A stretch of 64,000 nucleotides of DNA, taken from NCBI GenBank assembly GCA_907163375.1, contig CAJQUW010003633.1, forward strand, positions 1 to 64,000. The letters run 5' to 3'. This DNA is from Prostheceraeus crozeri. Taxonomy: Eukaryota > Platyhelminthes > Polycladida > Euryleptidae. The number at the start of each line of letters is the position of its first letter. The first letter of the stretch is position 1. This document shows positions 36,551 to 48,488 of the stretch, piece by piece. A model generated the notes under the pieces. That model was not told the DNA's origin. It saw nothing but the letters and a program-made list of their open reading frames with translations, and searched no databases. The position numbers and the translations under genes are program-made.

Positions 36551-38900
36551 TTTATGGCGAACGTGCAGTCATTACGTCCAAATTAGACGAACTGATAAAC
36601 TTTTCCTGGTCAATGCTTCCTGATATCATAGCATTGTGTGAAACTTGGCTAACTGACAATATCACAGATGAAGAACTTTATATACCCCATTATGGTGCTC
36701 CATACAGATGTAATCGAAAGGATGGTAGTTGCGGAGGCTGGGTTTGCTTCTATGTGAAACATGAAATTCGTTGTGTTAACCTTGATATCCCGATTTCTCC
36801 TGAATGCATCGAATCCTTATGGCTGGATCTTCCAAGCCAACAAGTGATTGTCCTCCTCATCTACGTTCCGCCGAATCTACAAGCAGTTGATTTTAACAAT
36901 ATCAGTAATCACATAATAAGCTCCTCTGACAACTTGGGTGATGTATCGGCATGTCAAAGACTAATTGTGCTTGGAGATCTTAATCAATTGCCATGTTCTA
37001 CTATCTCAGAGGTATTGGGCCTGACTCAAGTGATAAATCTACCTACAAGGAAGTTTGCTGTTCTAAATAAAATATTATTGGACTCATATCTGAAAGATTG
37101 TTACAAGCAGTGGCGGCTCGTCCATTTGGGCAGGTGGGGCACTGCCCCACCTATTGAAATGTTGTCTAACTTAAATGACCAGCAACATCAGTAGTAGACT
37201 CCATTTCTTGATCATAAATTTCAACTATACTTCATGTTCATCTATTCCATTTGCGCGACAGTGACGCTAGCAGAATCCATCAATCGCTTTCAAGACTGAT
37301 GGGCGCGCCCAAGCATCGAGATTGAGATGACGTGAGAGTGGTTCATTTCACGATCTGAGCGAATAGACAGAATTAACACGCGATGAATGCGTAAGACAAT
37401 GGGCACTCGAGAGGGAGCCCTAACGCTTCTGATTGGTTAACCGTCAGTGCAAAGACAGCGCGTTGTAATTCTCATTCCCTTTTATTGAGAGTGTGATGTG
37501 AGGTTAGTCCATGAATCAGCATACAATACCGGTCGTTGCATGAGATTTGCAGACTACAGAGTACAGCGTCGAACGAAGCTTGAAATAATTCATAGTAAAC
37601 TATATTCATAATATTTATTCAAAGCCTGAATGATAGACACATGCATAACATGAAGTTAACATATCCAATGCTTCTCATTTACAAAATAGAATCATTTTAG
37701 ACTTTTGCCTATGATTTTGTAAGAATTTTACGTTTGTGCCCCACCTGGACCAAATCTCACGAGCCGCCACTGGTTACAAGGATCCTACAGTGGGACCAAA
37801 CGTCGGTACTGCTGATCACAAAAGTGTACTCATAGAACCATGCCATAAACTGTCTGCTAAATGTACAAGCATTCATAAAGCCGAAGTAATGTCGACAAGG
37901 CAATCAGCATCATCGGTTCTCTTCCTTGGCATTTACTCTACACTTCTAAAATCAATACTTCTTGCAAGATAAATGTGATTGGTTCCACGAAGCCATTATG
38001 AACGCTTTGAATTCAATACCATTTTCCTATGTTGAGATGTTTACGAGAGACAAGCCGTGGTTGACTCCTCAAATAAAAAATAAAATCAATCGAAGGTATG
38101 CAGCTTTCCGCGCTGGCAATTTTCAGAGGTATAGCAGTCTGAAGGTGGAAATTCAAGAAGAAATAAAACTCACTAAAGATCGATGGAAGCGAAATATATG
38201 CAGCCGCAAGAAAGACTTATGGCAGACTGCTGAACTTATATCAGGGAAGAAATTGAAATCTCAAGATGCACTGCACAGAATTACGAACCAATTTGAATCG
38301 ATTGAGGAAGCGGCGTGCAAATTAAATGACTATTTCACTTCAAATTTCCACGGTCCTGAAGATATTGATGATCTTCCGATCCAGTCACAATCCACTGACC
38401 CTTGGGATCTGAATCTGGACGTTCCATCAACTTTTGACTTGCTCAGTAAAATAAAATTGAACAAGGCTGCTGGAACCGACGGAATTCCGCCCTACTTTAT
38501 CCGCGTGTGCGCATCCGTATTGGCTGAACCTCTAACTCACATCTTTGCAGTCTCTGCCATTTCGGGTCATTATCCTACTCAATGGAAATTGGCCAATGTA
38601 GTACCGATACCAAAGAAACGTTCATCATTCTACAAGGATACCAGACCTATTTCGCTAATGCCGATTTTTTCAAAGATTTTCGAGAGTCTTGCGCTGAACT
38701 CTGTTAAGGACAAGTTGTTGAATTCTTACGGATGTGATCAATATGGTTTTCGTCCCAAATCATCAACTCTGTTATCACACATACGAATTCAAGACTACGT
38801 TACCAAAGAGCTAGTCACGGTTGAAAACGAAGGAGTGTTGATTACCACCTTGGACTTAAGAAATGCCTTCGATCGTTTGAGCCACTCATCATTGCTTATC
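36551..38900 (+). pseudogene. LINE ORF2: AP endonuclease and RT N-half, split by a hAT MITE
   Basis: The endonuclease part shows IIALCETWLTDNITDEELYI, GGWVCFYVKHEI, ESLWLDLP, LLIYVPPN and VLGDLNQ. After the insertion at 37108-37772 it resumes with TADHKSVLIEP. RT follows with LNKAAGTDGIPPYFI, KLANVVPIPKK, RPISLMPIFSKIFESL, YGFRPKSST and TTLDLRNAFDRLSHSSLL, and the copy ends near 38900 before the YxDD box. It is 3'-truncated, with a stop and frame change near 37970. Confidence 0.87.
37108..37772. mobile_element. hAT-type MITE, 665 bp, inside the LINE
   Basis: CAGTGGCGGCTCGT at the left and ACGAGCCGCCACTG at the right are inverted ends. GTTACAAG flanks it on both sides (37100-37107, 37773-37780), an exact 8-bp target duplication. 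The CAGTGGCGGCTCGT end and GGGGCACTGCCCCACCT are of the widespread hAT/Charlie type. It belongs to a family different from the CACAGAATTAG one. Confidence 0.93.
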
Positions 38901-41060
38901 CCGAGGAAAAAAACTTGTCAATTTTACCAAATATTTGATATTTACTTGGAAAATTTATAAGATTTGAATAGTTTAACAAACGTTTTGGAAATTTAACAAA
39001 TTTAAGAAATGTGTAACAAATGCCTGACAAATATTTGTTACATTTTGTATGTAAGTCGACTTTAACAAATTGTTCGAAATTTAGAAAACGTTTATCAAAT
39101 GCCTGGGTAATATTTGTTTGGTTATCCAAACAAATGATTTTTTTGCATTTACTAAGTTTGATGAATGAAAAATCTTGCAATAGGCAGGATCGGCTTATGA
39201 GTAACTGTCGTAAAAGGCGGTTTTAATGGCATGGTGATTTCTATGTGCGGTAACTTCACCCGTATAATTTTTGGACTCATGCATATCACAAGGATGATCA
39301 TCAGCTCTCATAAACTCTGATTACAATCATCTCTCAATAAAATAGAAATGCAACGTCACAGGAAATACCCAATAATAAAGTCTGTATATCACAGTTTTGC
39401 GTCGTTGATAACTGGCTGATTTTTTGCCATCAAATTTAGTTAAATGATTGAAAAATGGAATAATTGTCAGGAAACTGTTGATATTTTTCTATGATGGCAC
39501 CACCAATTTCTTTCAAATCTTAAAGAGAGTGCATGATGTCATTTCCATGGATATCGACATACGAAACATGTAGCACCTGAAATGTGCATGTCTACTATTA
39601 TTTCGAGTATTTTATATATGCCTATTTTTATTTGATGAAATGGTGTGTATAAAATTAATATTCAGGTAACTTCATCACTACTCTCTCTTTCTCTTTCTCA
39701 TTCACTCACTCGTTCCCCTTTTCTTCTTCTTCTACTCATTTTTCATCATCTTTCAAATTTACTACAAGTACACTGTAGCTACAATAGCAACAACATCAGT
39801 CAATGCTGACTAACAGGTCAACAATAATAGGCCTACATATGACATATATTTTCAATATTAATGGAGCCTAAGCAGTTCTATCGGCACACTTTTGGTTCTC
39901 AAATTGAAACATTTATTGAAGTTTCTAAGTTCCATACCGTGCCCATCAGCAAGTCGACTTTGATCAGTATGCTCGTGTGTTCGCTAAATTACTTAGCTAG
40001 TAATTTGCAAAACTTATGATATTAAATCAGTATGCAACTGAACCAAAAAATTGCATAATCATATCGCTCAGTCTGAATAATCATATCTCGCTTCTATAAC
40101 TTTCCGTCACTATATTAAGGAAATTCGCCACGCAGCTGAGGAAGTTCAGGATCACATACACATTGACGCGCGTAGAGCTTAAGTGGTAGAAGAATGAAAG
40201 ACTATTGAAAGAAGTATCTGTAAGCGTGTGTGGATCACAGATAATATGATGCAGCGTTTCTTATTTACGGCGACAACGACCTTACTGTGAGCTGCTCTTG
40301 TCATGTTTTTGTCTTGATCGATGGTTGTGAGAATCTTATCGGATAGAATGTATTTGAATTTTTCGTCAGTAAAGATCTCATCACAATTCATCGAGTGTTC
40401 TACATTGATCATAAGTGTAAGTTGTTGATTTCCAAAGTAAAAAGTCTTATCTAGTTCAACTTAAAACGTTTTCTGGATTGTCAATATGTGTAACTAATAC
40501 AGTACAAACTTTATAAGGTTATATATAAGGTACATAGTAGGCCTATATATATATATCACGGTTTTTATTGTATAAGGGTTGAATAATTTGATATAAATCT
40601 TTTCTGCGAATAAAAATGCCTTTATGTTTTCATTACCACACTTAGCTACTTGCCAATAGGCCGATTGATGTTTTGATGAATATCCTTGCCCCCCCCCCCA
40701 ACCTGAGATTCCTAGCGACGCCAATGCAAATGTACAACAACGATCTTCAGGAACGCAGATAAAATCGATGTACTCAATTGTCTTAACAACGGCATTCAGA
40801 CGCTGTGATGTGAAAGATAAGTTAGTTACAAATTCAACAGTTAAAGAATGAATCTGTCTCTGTCATTCACTACATTCTCTGATTCTTTGATTAATAATGA
40901 TTCAAGGAATTTGTGATTGTCAGTACACGCTATTATTCAAAAACTGTTCTTGTCTTAAGGGTGTGGATGCGTTGAAATTTCAATTGGAACTGGATGGCCT
41001 TTTAAATGTTCATCAATGAGAGTTGGAATTTGTCTGCATGTCGTGCACCATAGAGCAAGT
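38901..41060. other. no gene; short-word repeat cluster at left
   Basis: 38910-39170 contains many AACAAAT/ATTTGTT and TTTAACAAA words in both orientations (for example ACCAAATATTTG, ACAAATATTTGT, GTAATATTTGTTTGG), perhaps a small MITE with internal repeats. The remaining ~1.9 kb shows only a C-tract at 40690-40700 and AT-rich sequence. Confidence 0.45.
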
Positions 41061-41067
41061 ATATTAG

Positions 41068-41890
41068 GTAGAGTGGCAACTCCGCATTTATTAAATCCCG
41101 AATGTGTATACATTTTCGATTTTGTTAAATAAACTCGAGGGGGAGGTAGTTGATAATTATCACCAAATGTGACCAAATGTGAGATATGCAAGTTTTGCAG
41201 TTTTGGAGAAATTGCCATGGAATTGATTAATCATGATTGTAATGCAGAAGGAATGATGGTATTTTACAAATTCTCAGTATCAATCATGACAGCCTTGAAG
41301 ATTTAATGTTTGTTGAATTAGCAATTCGATGGGTTCCTATATTCCTATCATGCTCAGCCTCAAGAGTATTTTCTTGGGCGTGATCATATCACAGGCAATG
41401 TGCCACTGGTAGAACAAATGACACAATTAAAGACAATGATTTCAATTAACTTTGATAGATGTAAGTAGTTCCACATCACTATTCAGATTCAAGAAATGAA
41501 ACATGAATTCAGTGAATCATTAAATCATGCCGATGAAAATTGAATTGAAAACTTTAAATTTCAGCCAAGAAAGCATGAATAATATCGCGACTTTTTCATG
41601 AAGACTTCCATTATAATGTGGTTCGTGAAATTCCCTTGATAATCAGTTTAATTCCCGCTTAGTTAGGATACTTATTATTAAATATTCATTCCTTTTGATA
41701 TCCAACTTGTTTCATACTACTTATATAGGACAGTCATCTCGGTGGTGTATAAATTTGCAAAATTTTGACTGTTTTAAAACTGATCAAATAATTTTTTAGA
41801 CTACGAGAACGTAATCTCCGCAAAAAACTGAATCTTTTGATATAAAAATTTTTACTGTATTCAGACACTTTTTTGGAGTCGACACTCTAC
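41068..41890 (-). repeat. interspersed repeat family R, copy B (823 bp)
   Basis: Bounded by GTAGAGTGGCAACTCCGC at the left and GAGTCGACACTCTAC at the right, with TTAGG- and -CCTA adjoining. It is the reverse-orientation partner of 29421-30224 and retains GATTCAGTTTTTT-type end sequence in reverse (AAAAAACTGAATCTTTTGAT). Confidence 0.75.
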
Positions 41891-42480
41891 CTATGTATCC
41901 CTACTCTATGTCGTGCACCGTCAACAATTGTACGAATAAGTACATTTAGCTTTAACGTCAGAGGAAACAGCATGTGTATCAGAAATATGAGCGATTCGAA
42001 TTTCAGAAAGGTGCGATTAGCGATTATACAATTTGCTAGGTCAGAGGTCCGATTGCCCGTAATCATTTGATTCAAATTTAAGAATAGATCTTCAATTTAC
42101 GATTGTCCGATTATCAGATTCAATCATCAGATGAGATGTAATTCAACTCAATTAATTCATTGAAACATAAATTCAAATTCAAGTTATTGAACTAGGAATC
42201 ATGAAAATACGAGGGCAACGTAGTCACAGTTGACAATTGGGCCAACACAGAAATAAATCTAATGAAAATTACATTTATATGGAAAATAAAATGTAAGACA
42301 TCAAATGTAGGGCTTATGCATAGGCCTACTAATATTTAGTTTTCATCACCACTATTAGACAAAAACAAAACACTATTTAAAATCTCACATTGCAAAATAT
42401 TAACAGCAAAGACATGATATGCAGGCTATTCATGTAAAACAGCTCTTGTGCTGCAGCAAAATACTGGTGTGTAAATGTAG
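41891..42480. other. no gene seen
   Basis: AT-rich linker without recognised features. Confidence 0.45.
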
Positions 42481-43860
42481 GCTACTCTTAGATCGTTTTC
42501 TTGAGGCTCTCATAGAATGGTGGACAATGTTGTTAATGATCGGGCCCGAATTCAGATTTTATCCGAGTCCTCAAATGACGATCCACTGATAGTCAAGCAT
42601 TCATTTTACGAAGCTGCAGAGAGAATATCTTGATAACCACAGAAAGTAAATAATAAGATTTGGGAGTGACAATAGGCACAGAAAGTTTCAAGAAACAATT
42701 CGTGACATCAAAAGTAAATCAGTGGATAGAAGATATGAGATCAGTAGCTGTAATCTCCATACTGCGCATTTGTTGAATGATATTGAATCTTAATTGTTCC
42801 AAGACAAAAGTCAAGAATCTCAGAAATCTACGTGATGCATCCACTGACGTTATCATTGAGCTGTTCGGGTTAAGCCAAGGTGCTAGGTGTGATTCTCGAC
42901 GACAAGCTTCATTGGCAAAGTCATATGGAGTACAGCCTTGCCAAGGCCAGTAAAATGATTTATTGCCTTTACTCCTTGAAACATGTTTCGGCTAATCCCA
43001 AAGTTACATGTACACTGTAAACCGTTGACTGACAATTGACAGACTTTTATCCTACAAAATCTATTTTGTCGGTCATTGTTAGTTCTTGTAGGATGATTGC
43101 CACTGAACACCAACAATATCTGACAAAAAGCGACAAAATGAATAGCAATGAATTATAGCCTAAATTTTATCAAAAATGTAGGTAATTAATTAAATGATGT
43201 GAAAATATATTATGGTTTTGCCACACAATACAGATTGTCCAAAAGTAAAGCAATCATTAATCGAAAAAATCAATCAATATTCAACAGTTTTTGTTTTATT
43301 AATTTGCATACAAAGCATCTGTTTCGATGTCGGTGGAGAACCTACAAATTTGTCGGATATCGCAGGATATTGGAGGTGACAACTGTCGGTTGATTTTGTC
43401 AGTAATTTTGTAGGATAATTGTCGGTATACGGTTTACAATGTATGTGTATGGTGTACTGTGCTCTAATTCGCTCAGTATTGACATATGCGTACCCTGTCT
43501 GGTGTAACATTAGCGATTCACGTTTTTATCGACTCACTCAGCTGGAAAAGAGATTGAGTAAGATATTCAATTTTACATGCTCTACTGACATAAACACCTT
43601 TTGTGACAACTCAGTGACCACACTGGCTTTAAAAGCCAAAGGAAGTGATCATCCTCTCAATTTTATTTTTGACAAGGCGGCCATGAGACATAGTACAAGA
43701 CTCCAAAAGTTACATCGACGTGTGAAAGTGATTTATTAAGTATGCATGACCCTTTCTTTTATTATGTTTTGTGATGAACTGATGATTTTGTAACGCAACT
43801 GCTGAATCTGCTGTAAGAAGTTCGAATAAAGCTACGATTATTATTATTACTATTATTACA
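42480..43860 (+). pseudogene. CR1/L2-like LINE 3' part, split by a MITE
   Basis: Degenerate RT C-terminus: NLNCSKTKVKNLR, VLGVILDDKLHWQSHMEYSL and AKASKMIYCLYSLKHVSANP precede the insertion at 43016-43438; after it come CALIRSVLTYAYPVWCNISD, LTQLEKRLSKIF and LQKLHRRVKVIY. A 3' UTR with AATAAAG and an (ATT)n tail (43838-43858) closes the element, a usual CR1/L2 terminus. Frame changes are present in both parts. Confidence 0.8.
43016..43438. mobile_element. MITE-like insertion in the LINE, 423 bp
   Basis: TGTAAACCGT and ACGGTTTACA form the ends. Subterminal words ATCCTACAAAATC and GATTTTGTAGGATAATTGTC-like blocks occur in both orientations. The LINE reading continues across it. Flanking ATGTACAC and ATGTATGT are only partly alike, so the target duplication is uncertain. 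Confidence 0.7.
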
Positions 43861-44114
43861 AAAACAAGAAAGCAACTATCCTCTTTACACGCTCGGCTAC
43901 CACAGAAATTGGAACGTTGTGGGAGATACCGTCTGCCTGTTTGCTCCTCTTCACGCCGTCTGAACTCATTTATTCCATACACGTGCATGCTCGCAAACGG
44001 TGAAATGCATTAGTTTTCCACGCTTGATTTACATAATGTACTATTTATTTATTTGTAACTTTCTTTACCTTTATGTCAACAGTAAATGATCGTATTTGTG
44101 ATTTTCAATCTCAT

Positions 44115-44145
44115 CAATAAACACATTATTATTATTATTATCGGA
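44115..44145. repeat. (ATT)n microsatellite, probable LINE tail
   Basis: CATCAATAAACACATTATTA, then repeated ATT up to ATTATCGG. It resembles the 3' tail at 43838-43858. Confidence 0.55.
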
Positions 44146-44199
44146 AAAGCTTTTATTAGCATTAAAACACAAAAACAAGAAAGCAAAGCAAATCAAAAG

Positions 44200-44790
44200 T
44201 CAGTACAAGTCGGGAAGTGCAGCTCCAGGTGCCGGAAGGGTCTCAAGAATGCATGCACAGTTCCCTATTTGAATGGCAATAGCGAGGCGTTGGCGCAAGT
44301 AAAGCCATGCGTCTTTCTCGCCGGTCTTGGTGGCAATACGGCTTCCAAGTTTCCTCAGAAAAGAGAATGTCTGTTCGCCGTAAGCACCGTAAGTTTCTGC
44401 GGATACGGGCTGGAATGCGAAGTCCTCATAGAGGTGACAGTATTTCACCGACTTTCTATTCTCTACCGCTGTCGCCACTGATCCGCCACTTGAAGTCGTA
44501 GAGCTCCAGGATTTCGCGGATGGATGTGCACACGTGACATCCCACGCGATCGGCTTTCCGAGCTCCCACGGGACAGGCTGATGCCGTCCGGCTTCAGGTT
44601 CTTGTCCAGCAGCAGTCTAGTAGGCTCCAGCATAGTGGGCAGCTGGATGGAGTGCATCACCCGGTCCACCACCTCGTTCATCAGCGTATGGCGCAGATGT
44701 CGGCCCTTGCTGCGGGGGACAGACGAAGCCGTGCGCGCCACCACCATCCGCCTTAGAGCCACAACGAGCGCAGATGTGCTCAATGTGCTT
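44200..44790 (-). pseudogene. retroelement-associated ORF, C-terminal fragment
   Basis: On the minus strand RHTLMNEVVDRVMHSIQLPT, LEPTRLLLDKNLKPDGISLS, a WD-T block (AWDVTCAH) and LYEDFAFQPVSAETYGAYGE, LRQRLAIAIQIGNCACIL follow each other with a frame change. This succession is common at the C-terminus of reverse-transcriptase-associated ORFs in marine invertebrates; PDG followed by WDVT resembles a PD-(D/E)xK nuclease core. The family name is not certain and no RT core is present. Confidence 0.55.
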
Positions 44791-44799
44791 ATTATTACG

Positions 44800-46465
44800 T
44801 GCTTAAGATGTGCTTATTATTATTTTTTTCACGATCTCATACATTCAGATCGGTATGAACCCATGTTTCTCGGAGACTCACCAAGGTATGTGGTGGTTAC
44901 CGGGGATCATGTCTAGATATGTCTTCAACCTTGGTGTATGGGCACCTAATGAGCCGACGATTATCGGCACGACTTTGGCATCTGTGTTCCACAGCTTCTT
45001 TATTTCTAACTTCAGATCTTGGTACTTTGTAATCTTTTCTTTCTCCTTCTCTTGTATATTTCGGTCATCAGGAACTGCGATGTCTATAATGAGCGTCTTC
45101 TTCTGGGTCTTATCTACCACTATGATGTCCGGTCTTCTTGCTTGAATGTAGTGATCCGTACGTATCTCGAAGTCCCACAGGATCTTAGTGTTGTTTTTCT
45201 CTATCACTGTTTCAGGCTCATGTTCCCAATATTGGTCCTCAACTCTGATTCCTTTCTCTTTGCAAATTGCTCTGTGAATCGATCTAGCAACGTCATTGTG
45301 TCTGCGAAGATACTCCGTTCTTGCTAGTTTCGAGCAACCGGTTAGGATATGAGAGACCGTTTCATCTCCTGCTTTGCATAGTCTGCATTTGGGATCAGTA
45401 CTTGTTTTCGTGATGTATGTTTTGTGTGCTTTTGTGTTTAGGGCCTGATCTTGTGCGGCTGTTAGCAGTGCTTCTGTTTCAATTTTTAGCTTCACCTCTT
45501 TGAGCCATCTGTACTGAGTATCTTTCGTCGTCACATTTTTGGTCTGCCTCGGATACTGTCCATGTAGAGGTTTCTCATGCCAAGTCCTTTGTCGAATCTC
45601 AATTTTCTTTGTTTTCCATTCCTGGAATCTTTCAGGTTTTCGCCTATACACGTCATCTGCTTTCACCACCGCCAGCAGTGGATCAATAGTGTTATTCCAG
45701 ATGTATTGGTTGAAGCTCCTGTCTTCACCCTCAAGCACGTCGCGGATGTTCTTAAGTCCTCTACCACCCAATCTTCGGGGTAGATATAGGTGGTCGTCAT
45801 CAGATCTTGCATGTAAGCCTTTGTACATATTTATCATCTTTCTAGTTTTGCGATTTAGTTCTTCCATTTCTTGGACAGTCCACTTCACGATTCCTCCTGT
45901 GTAACTTATCACAGGGATTGCGTAGATATTGATTGCGTCTATCTTATACTTTGCATTTAATCTCGATTTCAGGATTTGTCTTAGTCGCTTTTTGTATTCT
46001 TTCTTGGCTTTTTCTTTGGCTTCGTGTTCCATATTGCTTCTGTGCTGTGGTATGCCGAGGTATTTATAGCCATCTTTTCTAGTATCGTGTATAATTCCTT
46101 CTTCAATTTGCAAGCCTTGGGTATCTTTGACTTTACCTCTATTGGTAATCAGCCTTGCACATTTTTGAAACCCAAATTTCATTTTAATGTCTTTGTTGTA
46201 TGGATGAGACTGCTAATTTCTGCTTCTTTCTTGCTATACAATTTCAAATCATCCATGTAAAGCAGGTGATTGATCTTACTGCCATTTGCGAGAGTATATT
46301 CGTTACCGACTTTCTTGAGAACTTCACTTAATGGGTTTAGTGCTAGGCAGAAGAGTAGTGGTGATAAAGCGTCACTTTGAAATATCCCTCTTCTTATCCT
46401 AACTTCACCGATATCCTGTTTATCGAACGTAAGTGCAGTTGTCCAAAGTTTCATCGATGCCTGAA
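44800..46465 (-). pseudogene. LINE with restriction-like endonuclease, 3' half
   Basis: Minus strand: RT palm IRRGIFQSDALSPLLFCLAL, catalytic LLYMDDLKLYS, thumb LGIPQHRSNM, then a long linker with the block IPVISYTGGIVKWTVQE. A CCHC finger CRLCKAGDETVSHILTGC precedes a restriction-like endonuclease (RRPDIIVVDKTQKKTLIIDI with AVPDD). This layout (RT, CCHC, REL endonuclease) is that of the R2/R4/Hero-type LINEs, most of which target specific sites. There is a frame change near 46180. The RT is cut off at 46465 after FQASMKLW, exactly where the Polinton begins. Confidence 0.85.
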
Positions 46466-47386
46466 AGTAGTAAGCAAAACTCCACTTCTGGACCGCGCAA
46501 GATGGCCGCCATCGCTGAGTCCCCCCCCCTCTGGCACGGCAGAGTGTCGTGGTCGGCCGCCGTGGTGCTTCGTGTCTGAGTCCCCCCCCCTCTGGAACGA
46601 CAGAGGTTGTGGTCTGTCGTGGTGTGCCGGCCAGGTGGGTCCACGTTCACAACATGTTCGCTGACGCCCCCCCCCTCTGCAACGACAGAGTGTGAGACTC
46701 GGGTGAGTTGGTCCGACCGCCTGGTTGACGTGGGCGACCGTCTAGGTTGACGTGGGCGACCGCCAGGATTAGTCTTGAGGCTATAGTGTGTGATGTTTTT
46801 GGTGCAATCTGCTGAATGTTGGGTTGTAAAATGGGTTGTTTCGAGTGGAAGGAGTGGTCGGATGAGAAAACGGAGGTCAGATTCGGATTCAGCGTGAAAT
46901 TCTGCATCGGTAGGGTGAGTTTCAAGGCAATCGGTGAGAAAAAATTTTTCTTCAAAATTTTAACAGAGTTAGAATTTGGGACGTTTTGGTGTGTAGCGTC
47001 CAAACGAAGCATCGGATGAGAAAACGGAGGTCAGATTCGGATTCAGCGTGAAATTCTGCATCGGTAGGGTGAGTTTCAAGTCAATCGGAGAGAAAAAATT
47101 TTCGGCTGACGTCCCCCCCCTGGACAGCTTGCTTCGATTTTGGCTTCCAGTGGACGGATTTTGTCGTGCGATAGCTCGTTTGAAAGCTAAGAGTGAGACA
47201 AATTCAGTGAAAGAATCGGCTTGTTCGTATCTGCCTTCGTTTAGATGTGAGACGCCATTTAAGATTTTGGGACATTGGCGAAAAAACGACAGAGTTAGAA
47301 TTTGGGACGTTTTGGGCTGTAGCTTCAAAACGAAGTATCGGATTGGTAAACGGATGCCAGATTTGGAATCAACTTGATGTTATTGT
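46466..47386. repeat. Polinton left terminal region with internal direct repeats
   Basis: This GC-richer segment holds four C-tracts (near 46519, 46584, 46668, 47111), three followed by TCTGG- or TCTGC- and a CGACAGAG-type word. CGGATGAGAAAACGGAGGTC recurs 154 bp apart (46859 and 47013), with the following ~80 bp; CAGAGTTAGAATTTGGGACG recurs at 46966 and 47290. It is probably largely terminal inverted repeat, but its partner is beyond the window. Confidence 0.65.
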
Positions 47387-47434
47387 CCAATGAGGATCAT
47401 CATCCAATGAGAATCAAGCATTTCTTTATAAATA
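47387..47434 (+). promoter_or_regulatory. left Polinton promoter: twin CCAAT plus TATA
   Basis: CCAAT boxes at 47387 and 47404 (17 bp apart) and TATAAATA at 47427-47434 precede the first gene by ~90 bp. The same arrangement with the same 17-bp spacing serves the polymerase gene at the other side. Confidence 0.8.
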
Positions 47435-47518
47435 GCGAGCCTTCCACAGCGAGAATCACACCAGTGACGGACGCACATTTTCTCTCTCCCTAGTTCCCTG
47501 TTCTATTATCCAACTAAA

Positions 47519-48294
47519 ATGGTAAGTCGCTACTTCCCTCCCTCTCCTCCCTTGAACGTAAACTTAATACAATCTTTTTTCATTTTCAGGCATCTACTCC
47601 ATCTACTGCACTAGTAGGACAAAATGGCGGTCAAACGTTACAAGGTTCGCTACGGTCAGATCATCTACAACTGAGGCCAGTGGAAGAAACAACCAAGGTA
47701 CATAATCCTACACCGCTACAGCGTAAATTTAAACAAGCCTTGCGTTATGATGATCATAGCGTAGTACTCCAAACGGGAATGCTCCCTTCCACGGATGTCA
47801 AGATAATGCACAATCAGTATGGGGACTACATACTGATCCCCGTGAGTCCGTACATTCGCCACCAACTTGATGCTATTGAGGAGTACGTGACATTAAATAT
47901 GGACATTCCTACTCCTCTTGCTCAAGAGTGGAAGGCTAGAGATGACAAGTATACTCCCTATAGAAAGATTTGGGATGGTAATCACATTTGCCTACCGGTA
48001 TCACATTGGTGTACTTACTATAAGAAGGATGGAGATCATTCAATACCCATCAGATGTGATGAGCTCGGAGAAGGTACTTGGGATATCCTTTTCAAAGTGA
48101 ATGGGCTATATTATAGTCGACACAAGGATAATAAAATAGCCTCTCTCTCCATGCATATGGAATCCATCCTATATATTCCGAAACCACCCAACGTGGACGA
48201 CATAATTGATCAAATCCTTAACAGCAGTGGTACGAAGCGCAAGTCGGAGAAGAATGCTACATCAAAACGCAAATCAAAGAAGGAGAATTGCTAG
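47519..48294 (+). CDS. Polinton gene A, unknown function (spliced leader)
   Basis: I do not recognise the family. An ATG at 47519-47521 is followed at once by GTAAGT and a 68-bp intron ending TTTTCAG at 47589; the next exon continues in frame to a stop at 48292-48294, about 235 residues. The protein has no signal peptide or membrane segment. It has a mixed middle (GNHICLPVSHWCTYYKK, GTWDILFKVNGLYYS) and a lysine-rich C-terminal tail (SKRKSKKENC) that could bind nucleic acid or act as nuclear signal. The TATA/CCAAT promoter shared with PolB suggests expression together with replication genes. Splicing is inferred from canonical GT/AG signals only. Confidence 0.7.
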
Positions 48295-48454
48295 TCCTTT
48301 CCTAACTCTACCCTATGACAATTCGCTTATGTGCTTTGAGTGTCGTAGACGTGGTCTTATTAGATACATTTTACTTCTTCGTTGCCATCATATCATTTGT
48401 GTATTTTGTCGTGAAAAGCATCGATGTAATTCTTCATTTTGTAATATGTTATAG
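48254..48454 (+). CDS. small RING-like zinc protein
   Basis: This frame overlaps the end of gene A. Of ~66 residues, the C-terminal half shows CFECRRRGL, LRCHHIICVFC and CNSSFC, a spacing resembling a compact RING finger (C-x2-C, C-x-H-x3-C-x2-C, then a last Cys pair). RING proteins are usually E3 ubiquitin ligases; that role is inference. The start at 48254 is the first ATG in frame, but it could be reached by splicing from the upstream leader. A second, better RING gene lies at 49538. Confidence 0.55.
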   Translation: MLHQNANQRRRIASPFLTLPYDNSLMCFECRRRGLIRYILLLRCHHIICVFCREKHRCNSSFCNML

Positions 48455-48488
48455 AACGTTTCCTTAGATGTGTAAATTTCCGTTTTAG

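Noticed and set aside
44524-45145. Plus-strand open frames in the 44.5-46.2 kb region
   Set aside because: They are antisense shadows of LINE-type coding on the minus strand.
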